Source: an uncultured Flavobacteriaceae bacterium
GTDB lineage: Bacteria; Bacteroidota; Bacteroidia; Flavobacteriales; Flavobacteriaceae
Length of the DNA: 64,000 nt
Reading direction: 5' to 3'
Assembly: GCA_947489085.1 (NCBI GenBank)
Contig: CANLCJ010000005.1
Coordinates: 62,001-126,000 of the forward strand
Of the stretch, positions 52,686 to 61,024 are shown piece after piece (position 1 is the first letter of the stretch; the number at the start of each line of letters is the position of its first letter). Under the pieces are notes generated by a model. The model saw only the letters and a list, made by a program, of their open reading frames with translations. It did not search any database and had not been told where the DNA came from. Position numbers and translations under genes: made by a program.

Positions 52686-53106
52686 TTAGCTGTGGTATTT
52701 CCTGAGCAGGTCTTGCGGTAATACCGTAATTAGAAAGAAACAATACCCACCACTATTATATTGCTTATAGTCTTTAAATTGTTTGTGGGCATTTATAAAT
52801 ACGTTTATAATTAATAGGAGAAAAACAGAGCAACCAAAAAAGTGTAAAATTAGAGCTAAAACTATATAAGAATACGCATATCGATATAAAACCAAATATG
52901 CCATCTTCTGCTCCTTCTTCGAAGGCTATGTGCCAAAAAGGCAAAGTTGTAGAAATAAAAGCCAATATTGATATTACAATCAATTCAATACGTCCCAATA
53001 TTAATACTGGCTTTTGGGTAATGTTTTTAGATAAAAAGCTAATCTTACCTTTTGTCTCTTGGATTTTGAATGGTTTTTTTGCTAATTTGTTCTTGGTTGT
53101 CTTCAT
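52686..53106 (-). pseudogene. Frameshifted paralogue of the four-helix membrane protein
   Basis: Residues 1-90 of a 110-codon frame (52774-53106) align with the intact protein ('LPFWHIAFEEGAEDGIFGF' against SPFWHVFFEEEANDGRFGF). At a run of six A on the plus strand (52836-52841; five in the intact copy) homology jumps to another frame ('FFGCSVFLLLIINVF' to 52686). The last two helices are missing. One base gained in a homopolymer plus C-terminal loss indicates a decaying copy. Confidence 0.75.
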
Positions 53107-53185
53107 CTAATTCTTGTTTGGTACAAGATGTTAATACTCCAAAAAATAATACGCCTAAAACAACAAAGATTTTAATTTTTTTCAT
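53045..53185 (-). CDS. Small lipoprotein, 46 residues (copy B)
   Basis: MKKIKIFVVLGVLFFGVLTS followed by Cys 21; the mature part begins CTKQELDEDNQEQ and ends NPRDKR. Paralogue of copy A. The lipoprotein frame is intact although the overlapping membrane-protein frame is broken downstream, so the lipoprotein may still be functional on its own. Confidence 0.6.
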   Translation of the reverse strand: MKKIKIFVVLGVLFFGVLTSCTKQELDEDNQEQISKKTIQNPRDKR

Positions 53186-53325
53186 TTTAAAAGTTTTTAA
53201 AGTTAATAATTGAAACCCTAAAATAAGAAACGAAAACGCTTTTTTGAAAGTAATATAGTACTTTTATGATTAACGGTAGAGTGAAATGGCATGTATGCGA
53301 CATTTTTGTTTGCAAACCGTATAAA

Positions 53326-54126
53326 CTACCACCAAACTAACATTAGTTTTTTAAGGGTTCCTGTGGGAGACTTAGCCCAAAGTAGTATGGCATATTGCTC
53401 CTCAACATAAGTTTGGGCAAGAGGGCGCAGTGTTGTGTACGAGATCCAGTTTACGCCTGTGTGTGGTGTAATTAACCAATCTTTCTTTTCTGGACAATAA
53501 AATTTGTAGGTTTTAAAATGCAAGAGTTCTTTAAAGTTACAGTATATGCCCATAACACAGTTTGTATTAAGTGTTTTTAGAGTAATGTTAGGTTGGTGGT
53601 AAGGCAAAAAGAGCTGCGCTTTAAAATACACCTGTTGTACAAAGGCTTTTGCAGTTAAATTAAAGGGTTCTAGATAAGATTTACAAGGGTTTGTATTCAA
53701 TAAGGGCAATTGTTTGTTTTTAAGCTTATCGAGCTTTTCTACTAGGCTGTCTTTGCGGTTAGGGCCAATACAATGCTCAATTTCCGAATGGCCCACGCTA
53801 GGGTCGTATACATAAAATTTATAAACCACTTCTAGGTGGATGTGCTGCGTGTCTCTTTTTAACAACACATCCAATTCGCCAACAGTTTGTCTTTGGTCTT
53901 GGATTTGAAGGTTTTCGGCAAGAATGGTAGTATTGGGCAAGGCAGAAATTTGAAAGCTTACCAGACGTTCTACATACTTTCCAAGGCGTAAATTGTTATC
54001 AATATCTATAGCGATTTTTTGGTGTTGTTTTTCTATAGCAAATTGTTGCAGCTCCCAGACACTTGCTTTATTCCACAGTGTTGGGGTATTTAAAAATCCT
54101 TTATACCGTAGTTTTAGCGTCGTCAT
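53326..54126 (-). CDS. DUF1853-family protein
   Basis: 266 residues, soluble. 'LGKYVERLVSFQI' near residue 48, 'TVGELDVLLKRDTQHIHLEVVYKFYVYD' region near 82-110 and 'CIGPNRKDSLVEKLDKL' are DUF1853 blocks. The Glu-x-Asp ... His-Leu-Glu-Val-x-x-Lys arrangement resembles a PD-(D/E)XK fold, but nuclease activity is not established for the family. It lies 19 bases downstream of the phosphoesterase gene, likely one operon. Confidence 0.82.
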   Translation of the reverse strand: MTTLKLRYKGFLNTPTLWNKASVWELQQFAIEKQHQKIAIDIDNNLRLGKYVERLVSFQISALPNTTILAENLQIQDQRQTVGELDVLLKRDTQHIHLEVVYKFYVYDPSVGHSEIEHCIGPNRKDSLVEKLDKLKNKQLPLLNTNPCKSYLEPFNLTAKAFVQQVYFKAQLFLPYHQPNITLKTLNTNCVMGIYCNFKELLHFKTYKFYCPEKKDWLITPHTGVNWISYTTLRPLAQTYVEEQYAILLWAKSPTGTLKKLMLVWW

Positions 54127-54145
54127 TTAAAAAGGCTTTTGTTAT

Positions 54146-55042
54146 TTATCTGCTGTAGGCAGATAGGGGGGTGGGGCCTTCAAGGCGTAACCTTATAATT
54201 TGTAAAGTGCCATCTTCGCGTGTTGCAATTTGCCATTTAATTAAGGAGATGTTACCGTTTTCTATTTCTATGCCCGTTATGCTTCTGGGGTGTACGCAGC
54301 TCCCATCGTTAAAAAAAGGAATGTCTCCAGGTTCTGGAAACCGAGGTCTATGCGTATGGCCTGTAATGGTTACCAAATTATTATTTGCAGCAATCCATTT
54401 TTTGGTACGTCGCTCAACTTTTATAAGTTCTGTGTAGTTTTTAGCTGGGCTTGTGGGATCTGCTATGCCCATAACATTAAGCGGTTTCCAAAGAATACGT
54501 ACCAAAAACCGACTCCATTTCCAAAACAAAAAATTCCACCAATCTGCTTGATGGCCGTGTGCTAAAAATAATTCTTGGCCAGTGGTATTGTGCTTTAAAA
54601 TTAGCCCCTCATGGTAAGTAATGTCTTTAAAAAGCTGGACGTGTTCTCCTGTTTTTGGATCGAAAAAAGTACCGAGATGTTTTTCTACATATTTAGGATC
54701 TCTATACACCATATCATGGTTGCCCCAAATCATGTGCAACCGTTTTTGCATATGAAATTGTTTCATAAGCATAAACACATTTTTATGAGCATTAAAAATG
54801 GATTGAAACGATAGATTTTCCCAAAGTTCGTCGCCATCACCCAACTCGAAATACGAAAACCCCTCATTGTAGTAATGTTTTAAGGCATGGAAGTAAATAT
54901 TTCTGTTATTGGCAAAATCATCAGCAAAACTATTATCTCCCCTGTGGCAATCGCTAAAGAAAATAAATTTACTAGTATCATCAAAACCAATAACTTTAGC
55001 GGTTTGGTAGGCGCTGTCTAGTCTTTTTTTAGATGAAAACAT
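54146..55042 (-). CDS. Calcineurin-like metallophosphoesterase
   Basis: 298 residues with all metal-binding motifs: 'FFSDCHRGDN' near 28, 'ELGDGDELWEN' near 63, 'WGNHDMVYRD', 'LFLAHGHQADWWN' and 'VTITGHTHRPRF'. Substrate unknown (nucleotide, phospholipid or nucleic acid are all possible). Precedes the DUF1853 gene on the same strand. Confidence 0.88.
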   Translation of the reverse strand: MFSSKKRLDSAYQTAKVIGFDDTSKFIFFSDCHRGDNSFADDFANNRNIYFHALKHYYNEGFSYFELGDGDELWENLSFQSIFNAHKNVFMLMKQFHMQKRLHMIWGNHDMVYRDPKYVEKHLGTFFDPKTGEHVQLFKDITYHEGLILKHNTTGQELFLAHGHQADWWNFLFWKWSRFLVRILWKPLNVMGIADPTSPAKNYTELIKVERRTKKWIAANNNLVTITGHTHRPRFPEPGDIPFFNDGSCVHPRSITGIEIENGNISLIKWQIATREDGTLQIIRLRLEGPTPLSAYSR

Positions 55043-55203
55043 ACAGTAAATGTAAACAAAAAAGTTGAGTGCAATGCAGCGCGATTCGCGTAATATTTGC
55101 CTTTAATGCAACATGAGGTGCAAATTAAAATTAGTCGGGTTTACAGATAAAATTTATAAGCGGTACATGCTTTTGTGTTGATTTAAAAAATACTAAATCA
55201 CTA

Positions 55204-56382
55204 TCATTTAAAAGCATTAAGTCCAGTAATATCAAGACCTGTAATTAGCAAATGTATATCGTGTGTGCCTTCGTAGGTAATTACACTTTCTAAATTCATG
55301 GCATGTCGCATAATACTGTAAGCACCACTAATGCCCATGGCTCCAAGAATCTGTCTCGCTTCTCTGGCAACGTTTAACGCCATGGCTACATTATTGCGTT
55401 TAGCCATAGAGATTTGTGCAGAACTGGCCTTATTTTCGTTTTTAAGCACGCCTAAGCGCCAAGTTAACAGTTGCGCTTTGGTAATTTCTGTAATCATCTC
55501 GGCTAATTTTTTTTGTTGCAGCTGAAACTGGCCGATAGGTTTGCCAAACTGGGTTCGCGTTTTGCTGTAACGTAAGGCTGTATCGTAACAATCCATAGCA
55601 GCGCCAACAGCACCCCAAGCAATGCCATAGCGTGCCGAATCTAAACATTTTAAAGGCGCACTTAAACCAGATTTATGAGGTAGTAGGTTCTGTTTGGGTA
55701 CTTTTACGTTATTAAAAATAAGTTCTCCAGTAGAGGACGCACGTAAAGACCATTTATGAGATGTTTCGGGAGTTGTAAATCCAGCCATGCCACGTTCTAC
55801 AATAAGACCATGTATTTTTCCAGATTCGTTTTTAGCCCAAACAATTGCAATATCGGCAAAAGGCGCATTGCTAATCCACATCTTAGCGCCATTAAGCAGG
55901 TAGTGGTCTCCCATGTCCTTAAAGTTGGTAAGCATGCCGCCCGGGTTGCTGCCATGATTGGGTTCGGTTAGCCCAAAGGCGCCAATCCATTCGCCACTCG
56001 CCAATTTGGGTAAGTATTTGCTGCGCTGTGCCTCGCTGCCATATTTCCAAATAGGGTACATTACTAAAGAAGATTGTACAGATGCCGTAGAACGTATGCC
56101 AGAGTCTCCACGCTCCAGTTCCTGCATAATTAAACCGTAACTTATTTCGTCTAAACCAGCGCCACCGTAAGCTGTGGGTATACAGGCGCCAAAAGCACCA
56201 ATATGGGCTAAACCACTTAAAATTTGTTTAGGGAATATGGCGTTCTGGGCGCAGTCTTCAATAATTGGAGAAATATGGCGCTTAACCCAAATTCTAGCGG
56301 TATCGCGAATAAGCTTATGCTCGTCGCTAAGTAAATCGTCCAAATTGTAGTAATCTGGTGCTTCGAAAAGATCTGGCTGCAT
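55204..56382 (-). CDS. Acyl-CoA dehydrogenase, glutaryl-CoA dehydrogenase type
   Basis: 392 residues. 'GAFGLTEPNHGSNPGGM' and 'LNGAKMWISNAPFADIAIVWAK' are FAD and substrate blocks, 'SARYGIAWGAVGAAMDCYDTALRYSKTRTQFGKPI' region carries the conserved Arg of the glutaryl-CoA subgroup, and the catalytic Glu lies in 'TYEGTHDIH' near 375. It oxidises and decarboxylates glutaryl-CoA in lysine/tryptophan breakdown if the subgroup assignment is right. Confidence 0.88.
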   Translation of the reverse strand: MQPDLFEAPDYYNLDDLLSDEHKLIRDTARIWVKRHISPIIEDCAQNAIFPKQILSGLAHIGAFGACIPTAYGGAGLDEISYGLIMQELERGDSGIRSTASVQSSLVMYPIWKYGSEAQRSKYLPKLASGEWIGAFGLTEPNHGSNPGGMLTNFKDMGDHYLLNGAKMWISNAPFADIAIVWAKNESGKIHGLIVERGMAGFTTPETSHKWSLRASSTGELIFNNVKVPKQNLLPHKSGLSAPLKCLDSARYGIAWGAVGAAMDCYDTALRYSKTRTQFGKPIGQFQLQQKKLAEMITEITKAQLLTWRLGVLKNENKASSAQISMAKRNNVAMALNVAREARQILGAMGISGAYSIMRHAMNLESVITYEGTHDIHLLITGLDITGLNAFK

Positions 56383-56412
56383 AGACTGTAAGATTTTTTA
56401 AGTGTATTCACT

Positions 56413-56420
56413 CAAATTTA
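56413..56420 (-). promoter_or_regulatory. -7 element of the acyl-CoA dehydrogenase gene
   Basis: The minus strand reads TAAATTTG, 30 bases before the ATG. Confidence 0.4.
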
Positions 56421-56440
56421 AAGAATGTTTACAGATGGCT

Positions 56441-57160
56441 TTACATTTTTAGGTAAAAATCTTTTGTAAGTTCAATATAATCTTTGGTGTATTTATGGCG
56501 TTCGGTTTCTATAGTAAGTGTTGTGTTGTGGGTTGGGATTGCAGTTTTCGAAAACCCAATTAAACTGCGTTTAACAGGTGCATTAAGGTTTCCCTTAACA
56601 TGGCATATCGTATAAGGGTGTAGCCCCTGTGCCTTTGCTAAGTTTAGAAATCTGGCTTCTTCTTGGTGTGGTATTATGGTGTAAAAGTTACCGTTGGGGG
56701 CTAATAGAGTGGCTACGCTTTCTAATAAATGCTGAAAAGGCATGGCGTCTTGAAATCGTGCTACAGCTCTCTGTGGGTTATCTGCCTTATAGTGTTCCGC
56801 ATAAAAAGGAGGATTGCAAACAATGACATCGTAAGTATCATCGATTTCGTTGGCAAACTCCTCTAAATCGGCATGGTAGCAAAATAAACGGTCTGCCCAA
56901 GGCGAATTTTCAAAGTTAGCAACACACTGCTCGTAAGCAGCAGTATCAATCTCTAAGGCATCTATAACTTCTACGGTGCTGCGTTGCGCTAACATTAGTG
57001 CAATAACGCCTGTGCCAGCGCCAATATCGAGGAGGCTAAACGGATTGTTTTTAAGGGAGGCCCAAGCGCCAAGTAAAACACCATCTGTCCCAATTTTCAT
57101 GGCACATTGGTCTTGTTTAACGGTAAATTGTTTAAATTTAAAAGGGACTTCGTTTGACAT
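56441..57160 (-). CDS. trmN6: tRNA1(Val) (adenine37-N6)-methyltransferase
   Basis: 239 residues. SAM motif 'LLDIGAGTGVIALMLAQR' near 43, 'VIDALEIDTAAYEQC' and the N6-adenine catalytic NPPF in 'VIVCNPPFYAEHYKADN'. The N-terminal 'FKFKQFTVKQDQCAMKIGTDGVLLGAW' block is typical of YfiC/TrmN6. Methylates A37 of tRNA1-Val in E. coli; the same role is inferred. Confidence 0.9.
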   Translation of the reverse strand: MSNEVPFKFKQFTVKQDQCAMKIGTDGVLLGAWASLKNNPFSLLDIGAGTGVIALMLAQRSTVEVIDALEIDTAAYEQCVANFENSPWADRLFCYHADLEEFANEIDDTYDVIVCNPPFYAEHYKADNPQRAVARFQDAMPFQHLLESVATLLAPNGNFYTIIPHQEEARFLNLAKAQGLHPYTICHVKGNLNAPVKRSLIGFSKTAIPTHNTTLTIETERHKYTKDYIELTKDFYLKM

Positions 57161-57310
57161 TTATATGTTTTGTTTAATGTTAAAATTGAGCGTTAAGCTA
57201 TAAATATAAAGCGATTGTGCTCGTAGTTTAGCTTTTTTTTTGTTATTTTGTTTAACGTTTATTTTTTAAACGCGAACACTATATTTAAGACGTATTAAAA
57301 CACCACAACC

Positions 57311-57766
57311 ATGACACAGTTAGACAAAAAAATTAACCAGCTAAATAACTTAATAGTTATTAATGCAGCAACAGAAAAAGTATACTTAGATGCTTTTGAA
57401 ACTACAAAAGATTCTGAGCTAAAACATTTTTTTAAAACTAGAGCATTTCAAAGAAGCGAATTTTGCAGATTTTTAGCTTGCGAAATCCGAAGATTAGGAG
57501 GCGAACCTGTTTTAACAGACGAAGCCGAATCTCAATTAAAAAAAGGTTTGCCAGATTTAACAAAAGTATTGGCTTCTAAAAACATTAGAGCTGTTTTTGC
57601 TGAAATTAGTGCATTAAAAAAATCGTGTTTGGTACACTACAATTTGATACTGCAAAATTTCGACTTTTCGCAAAACATGAAACAGTTGTTAGAGTATCAA
57701 AAACAAGCCATCTCAACATCTATTAATACGTTGTCTCTAAGGGAAAACTTAAGAGCTATTAGTTAA
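57311..57766 (+). CDS. PA2169-family four-helix-bundle protein (DUF2383), copy 1
   Basis: 151 residues, all helical. 'KINQLNNLIVINAATEKVYLDA', 'FFKTRAFQRSEFCRFLACEIRRLGGEP' and 'YQKQAISTSINTL' match the ferritin-like DUF2383 pattern with conserved Glu in the bundle. Often stress-induced; metal binding is unproven. A paralogue is at 60362. Confidence 0.85.
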   Translation: MTQLDKKINQLNNLIVINAATEKVYLDAFETTKDSELKHFFKTRAFQRSEFCRFLACEIRRLGGEPVLTDEAESQLKKGLPDLTKVLASKNIRAVFAEISALKKSCLVHYNLILQNFDFSQNMKQLLEYQKQAISTSINTLSLRENLRAIS

Positions 57767-57778
57767 TAGGCTAAAATG

Positions 57779-58306
57779 TTAATCCAAGTATAAGTCGATT
57801 AATCCTTCTGGTGTATCGACTATAATTGTTTGGTGTTCTCGATCTACTTTAACTATAAATTCATCGTTCATGGGGATAAGTATTTCTATACCCTCTCGGT
57901 CTATTTCAAATAATGCTTGAGCTGTAGAATCGTTAATGCCTTTAATTTTACCAACTATACCAAAGTTTTTGTCTTCAATAGAAAACCCTATAACCTCATG
58001 AAAGTAAAACTTATTACCCTCTAGTTTGGGTAATAGGTTTAGGGGTAAAAATAAACCGCTTTTTAAAATAGCGTCTGCATCTGCTTCAGCATCAACATCT
58101 TCAAACTTTATGCGTAGCAATTCAGATTTATGCAATTGAGAGCGTTCCACAAAAAAGGGAACTAATTGGCCGCGTAACTCTATAAATATGGCGTCTAAAT
58201 GCTCGTAAAGTTCTGGTTGGTCTGTGTCTAACTTTGCTAAGACTTCACCTTTAAAACTATATTTTTTTACAATTTTACCAAGGTAAAAACAATCCTCTTT
58301 TTTCAT
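57779..58306 (-). CDS. rimM: Ribosome maturation factor RimM
   Basis: 175 residues. N-terminal RimM domain ('YLGKIVKKYSFKGEVLAKLDTD') and C-terminal PRC barrel ('GNKFYFHEVIGFSIEDKNFGIVGKI', 'LIPMNDEFIVKVD'). Assists 30S head maturation near S19. Follows rpsP on the same strand, across a terminator, as in many bacteria; trmD is not next to it here. Confidence 0.94.
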   Translation of the reverse strand: MKKEDCFYLGKIVKKYSFKGEVLAKLDTDQPELYEHLDAIFIELRGQLVPFFVERSQLHKSELLRIKFEDVDAEADADAILKSGLFLPLNLLPKLEGNKFYFHEVIGFSIEDKNFGIVGKIKGINDSTAQALFEIDREGIEILIPMNDEFIVKVDREHQTIIVDTPEGLIDLYLD

Positions 58307-58480
58307 TAAGTATTCGCTTTTTATGTTTTAAAACAGTTGTAATGTCTTGAATCTCCAAAATGTCACCATCTGTTAGTTTGCTAAAATAGACGTAAAAATT
58401 TTAATGGATTTTCTAATGGATAATTTGAAGTAAATCACTTCATAAAGAAAACATACAAAGGTTTAAGGTTATTTCATAAA

Positions 58481-58510
58481 AAAACTCCGATAAATAGATA
58501 CCGGAGTTTT
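58481..58510 (-). terminator. rpsP terminator or attenuator before rimM
   Basis: AAAACTCCG and CGGAGTTTT pair over 9 bp around a 12-base loop, with T tract on the minus strand. It lies between rpsP and rimM, so it would make S16 more abundant than RimM. Confidence 0.75.
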
Positions 58511-58530
58511 AAAGTAAAAAAAATATTTTT

Positions 58531-59019
58531 CTATTCTTCTTCTTCGTTTGTTGCTTCAGCAGTTTCAACAACAGGTGCAGCAGCAGCTATTCTTGCTTCG
58601 TTAACCGCTTTTTCAGCAGCTAAAGCCTCTGCTTTTGCTTTTGCTTCAGCATCAGATAAACCTTCAGCTTTGGCTTGAATTTTTGCTGTCTTTTCTTCTA
58701 ACCAAGCGTTGAATTTCTCTTCAGCTTGCTCTTCAGTTAAAGCGCCTTTTCTAACACCACCAACTAAGTGGTTTTTTAGTAATGCACCTTTGTAAGATAA
58801 AAGATTTTTAGCAGTATCAGTTGGTTGTGCACCATTCTGTAACCACTTTACAGCTCCATCAACATTTAATTCTACTGTTGCAGGATTTGTGTTTGGATTG
58901 TAAGATCCTAATTTTTCTAGGTACTTACCATCTCTTTTTGCGCGTGCATCTGCAGCAACAATCCAGTAATAAGGTTTGCCCTTTTTACCGTGTCTTTGTA
59001 ATCTAATTTTTACTGGCAT
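58531..59019 (-). CDS. rpsP: 30S ribosomal protein S16
   Basis: 162 residues. The first 80 form the S16 core ('[21 protein letters not shown]' opening, '[14 protein letters not shown]', '[11 protein letters not shown]'). The rest is an Ala/Glu/Lys-rich extension with an acidic end, about twice the E. coli length and typical of Bacteroidota. A TATATTTG promoter element lies upstream. Confidence 0.96.
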   Translation of the reverse strand: MPVKIRLQRHGKKGKPYYWIVAADARAKRDGKYLEKLGSYNPNTNPATVELNVDGAVKWLQNGAQPTDTAKNLLSYKGALLKNHLVGGVRKGALTEEQAEEKFNAWLEEKTAKIQAKAEGLSDAEAKAKAEALAAEKAVNEARIAAAAPVVETAEATNEEEE

Positions 59020-59066
59020 AATTATTAATTAATTAAGGTTCTCGACCTTTGTTATTAATGAGGGCG

Positions 59067-59074
59067 CAAATATA
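59067..59074 (-). promoter_or_regulatory. rpsP -7 promoter element
   Basis: The minus strand reads TATATTTG (TAnnTTTG), 47 bases before the rpsP ATG. Confidence 0.45.
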
Positions 59075-59115
59075 TTATATTTTTTTAAGAATCAGCGTGT
59101 TATTTTAAAATCTAT

Positions 59116-60183
59116 TTAGAATAACAGGCATACGGGTTCTGGTACTTTAATGTCGTAAGAAAATTTTAATTTTCCAGTGGAGGTGTTAATTGTAAAAACC
59201 GAAATATTTTCACTGTTTTTATTAGCAACCAGAAGAAAATTACCTGTAGGGTCTAAGGTAAAGTTTCTAGGCCAATCGCCATGTACGCTAATACTCTGTA
59301 TTTTATCGAGTTTGCCATTTTTAGTGTTGCGTTTAAATACAGCAATGGTGTTCTCTCCACGGTTAGAGCCGTACACAAAGCGCTCGTCTTTAGAGAGGTG
59401 TAGATCTGCACATTTGTTAAACGCTTTAAAGTCTGGTTCTAGCGTGTTGTCTTCATCAATTTGTTTAAATCCTTTTTTGGTACGCTTCATAGAGGTAATG
59501 GTGGCGCCGTACTCGTTGATTAGGTAAATAAATTTCCCGTCTTTAGTAAGCTTAAAATGCCTTGGGCCAGGGTTGCCCTTTGTTTTAATAAGTGCTTCAG
59601 ATTTTAGAATATAAGCATCTTGTTTCAATTTGTATTGGTATAATGCATTTCTGCCTAAATCGGCAACGTACAATTCATCTTTATAAAAAATAGCAGAATG
59701 TGCGTGAGCAGCCCTTTCGGTACTGTTATGGTTAAATACTTGAGAGGCTTCGCTTAGGCTACCATCTTCGTTAACAGGAAAAATAGCAACAGTGCCGCCT
59801 ACATAGTTCGATACGGCAACCTTAGTGCCTGTCTCGTTAATAGAGATGTGGCAAGGCCCTTTACCTTTACTGCTAACACGTGTTAAAAGCAATAAGCTAC
59901 CATCCTTATTAATTTTATAAGAAGAGATAAAGCCTGTATGCGAGCCGTTGGTAGAATAAAGGTAATTGCCATTTGGCGCATAGGTTATAAACGAAGGGTT
60001 ATCTATGGCCATAGCTAATTTTAAATCGCTTAAAGCGCCACTTTTAGTATTAAAGTTCAGCCTGTAAATGCCTTGACTTTCTCCTCCTGTGTATGTGCCA
60101 ACATATAGCGGTACATCTTGGCCAAACGTATTAAAAAAAGTAAAAAACGCAAGTAATGATATAGCAGATTTTAGAATCGTCAT
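59116..60183 (-). CDS. Lactonase-family beta-propeller protein (secreted)
   Basis: 355 residues. A signal peptide (to about residue 21, ending TFGQ) precedes a seven-bladed propeller of the 6-phosphogluconolactonase/YbhE type: 'LYVGTYTGGESQGIYRLNF', 'GPCHISINETGTKVAVSNYVGGTVAIF' region, 'GPRHFKLTKDGKFIYLINE' and 'WPRNFTLDPTGNFLLVANK'. The signal peptide makes a cytosolic pentose-phosphate role unlikely; an extracytoplasmic lactone is probable. Confidence 0.85.
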   Translation of the reverse strand: MTILKSAISLLAFFTFFNTFGQDVPLYVGTYTGGESQGIYRLNFNTKSGALSDLKLAMAIDNPSFITYAPNGNYLYSTNGSHTGFISSYKINKDGSLLLLTRVSSKGKGPCHISINETGTKVAVSNYVGGTVAIFPVNEDGSLSEASQVFNHNSTERAAHAHSAIFYKDELYVADLGRNALYQYKLKQDAYILKSEALIKTKGNPGPRHFKLTKDGKFIYLINEYGATITSMKRTKKGFKQIDEDNTLEPDFKAFNKCADLHLSKDERFVYGSNRGENTIAVFKRNTKNGKLDKIQSISVHGDWPRNFTLDPTGNFLLVANKNSENISVFTINTSTGKLKFSYDIKVPEPVCLLF

Positions 60184-60361
60184 CTCTCTTAAAATTTTAA
60201 AACCCCTAAATTAGGTTTTTTAAGCTTAAAAGTGGCGAAATACTGTTAAGGTTTGTTAAATCGCTTGACAAAAGCTCTTGTTTCTATTATATTAAAAATG
60301 TAGATGTTAAACAATATGCATCTTAAAAGAAAATATTGAAATTATAAATGAAAGTGATACC

Positions 60362-60811
60362 ATGAAGTATAGTGAAGAAATTTCAAACAAGTTAAACGAA
60401 TTATTAATCAAGAATTTCGATGCCGAAAAAGGTTATTTAAATGCCATTGAAAATGTAGACAGCGAACGTCTAAAAATTTTCTTTAAACGCAGAGCCTCAG
60501 AACGCAGCGAATTTGCGAAAGAGCTGAGAAGAGAAATACTGCAATATGGCGAAATTCCAGAAGATTCAGGCAGTTTTAAAGGCACCATGCACCGCAATTG
60601 GATGCGTTTAAAATCCACGTTTAGTTCTAACAACGAGGAAGCCATTTTAGAGGAAGCCATACGCGGCGAAGAGGCCAGTTTAAAAGAGTACGACGAAATT
60701 TTAAAAGACAACACCCTGCCGCCAAGTATAGACGCTATTTTGTATAAGCACAGACACGCCATACAAGCAGCGATAAACTCGGAAAAAGTGCAGGAAGAAT
60801 TAGTCTCCTAA
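60362..60811 (+). CDS. PA2169-family four-helix-bundle protein (DUF2383), copy 2
   Basis: 149 residues, helical. 'ISNKLNELLIKNFDAEKGYLNAIEN', 'FFKRRASERSEFAKELRREILQYGEIP' and 'HRHAIQAAINSEKVQ' (each shown in part of the alignment) match copy 1 at 57311 in layout, with conserved Arg-Ser-Glu-Phe in helix 2. This copy is closer to the common Bacteroidota type. Confidence 0.87.
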   Translation: MKYSEEISNKLNELLIKNFDAEKGYLNAIENVDSERLKIFFKRRASERSEFAKELRREILQYGEIPEDSGSFKGTMHRNWMRLKSTFSSNNEEAILEEAIRGEEASLKEYDEILKDNTLPPSIDAILYKHRHAIQAAINSEKVQEELVS

Positions 60812-60833
60812 TTCCACGCAGTAAAATAATGAT

Positions 60834-60861
60834 AAAAAACACAGTTTACGCTGTGTTTTTT
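60834..60861 (+). terminator. Terminator of DUF2383 copy 2
   Basis: AAAAAACACAG and CTGTGTTTTTT form a perfect 11-bp stem around TTTACG, with further T. Confidence 0.85.
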
Positions 60862-61024
60862 TTGTTTAAAACTCTTTATAACTCCACTTTACAAAAGTTT
60901 ATTTTATGCGTATTTTTATAGCACTGTTTTTTAGAGCTATTAAGTTGTATAAACAGCACAATACCAATATTTAAGTTTTACCAATCCTTAAAAAACGCCT
61001 TTTGTAAAAGAGGCTAAAAGCACT

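Larger units (their letters stand above)
52307..53241 (-). repeat. Tandem duplication of the lipoprotein / membrane-protein unit
   Basis: Two related units lie head to tail. Each has a similar upstream stretch (AAAATAAGAAACGAAAACG near 52487 and 53220), a small lipoprotein gene, and an overlapping membrane-protein frame starting at ATGAAG in the lipoprotein's LDE codons. Divergence is clear at the DNA level, so the duplication is not recent. Confidence 0.7.

Noticed and set aside
52686-53106. Programmed ribosomal frameshift in the second membrane-protein copy
   Set aside because: The T run could slip, but homology fades after the shift and the last helices are missing, which fits a pseudogene better.
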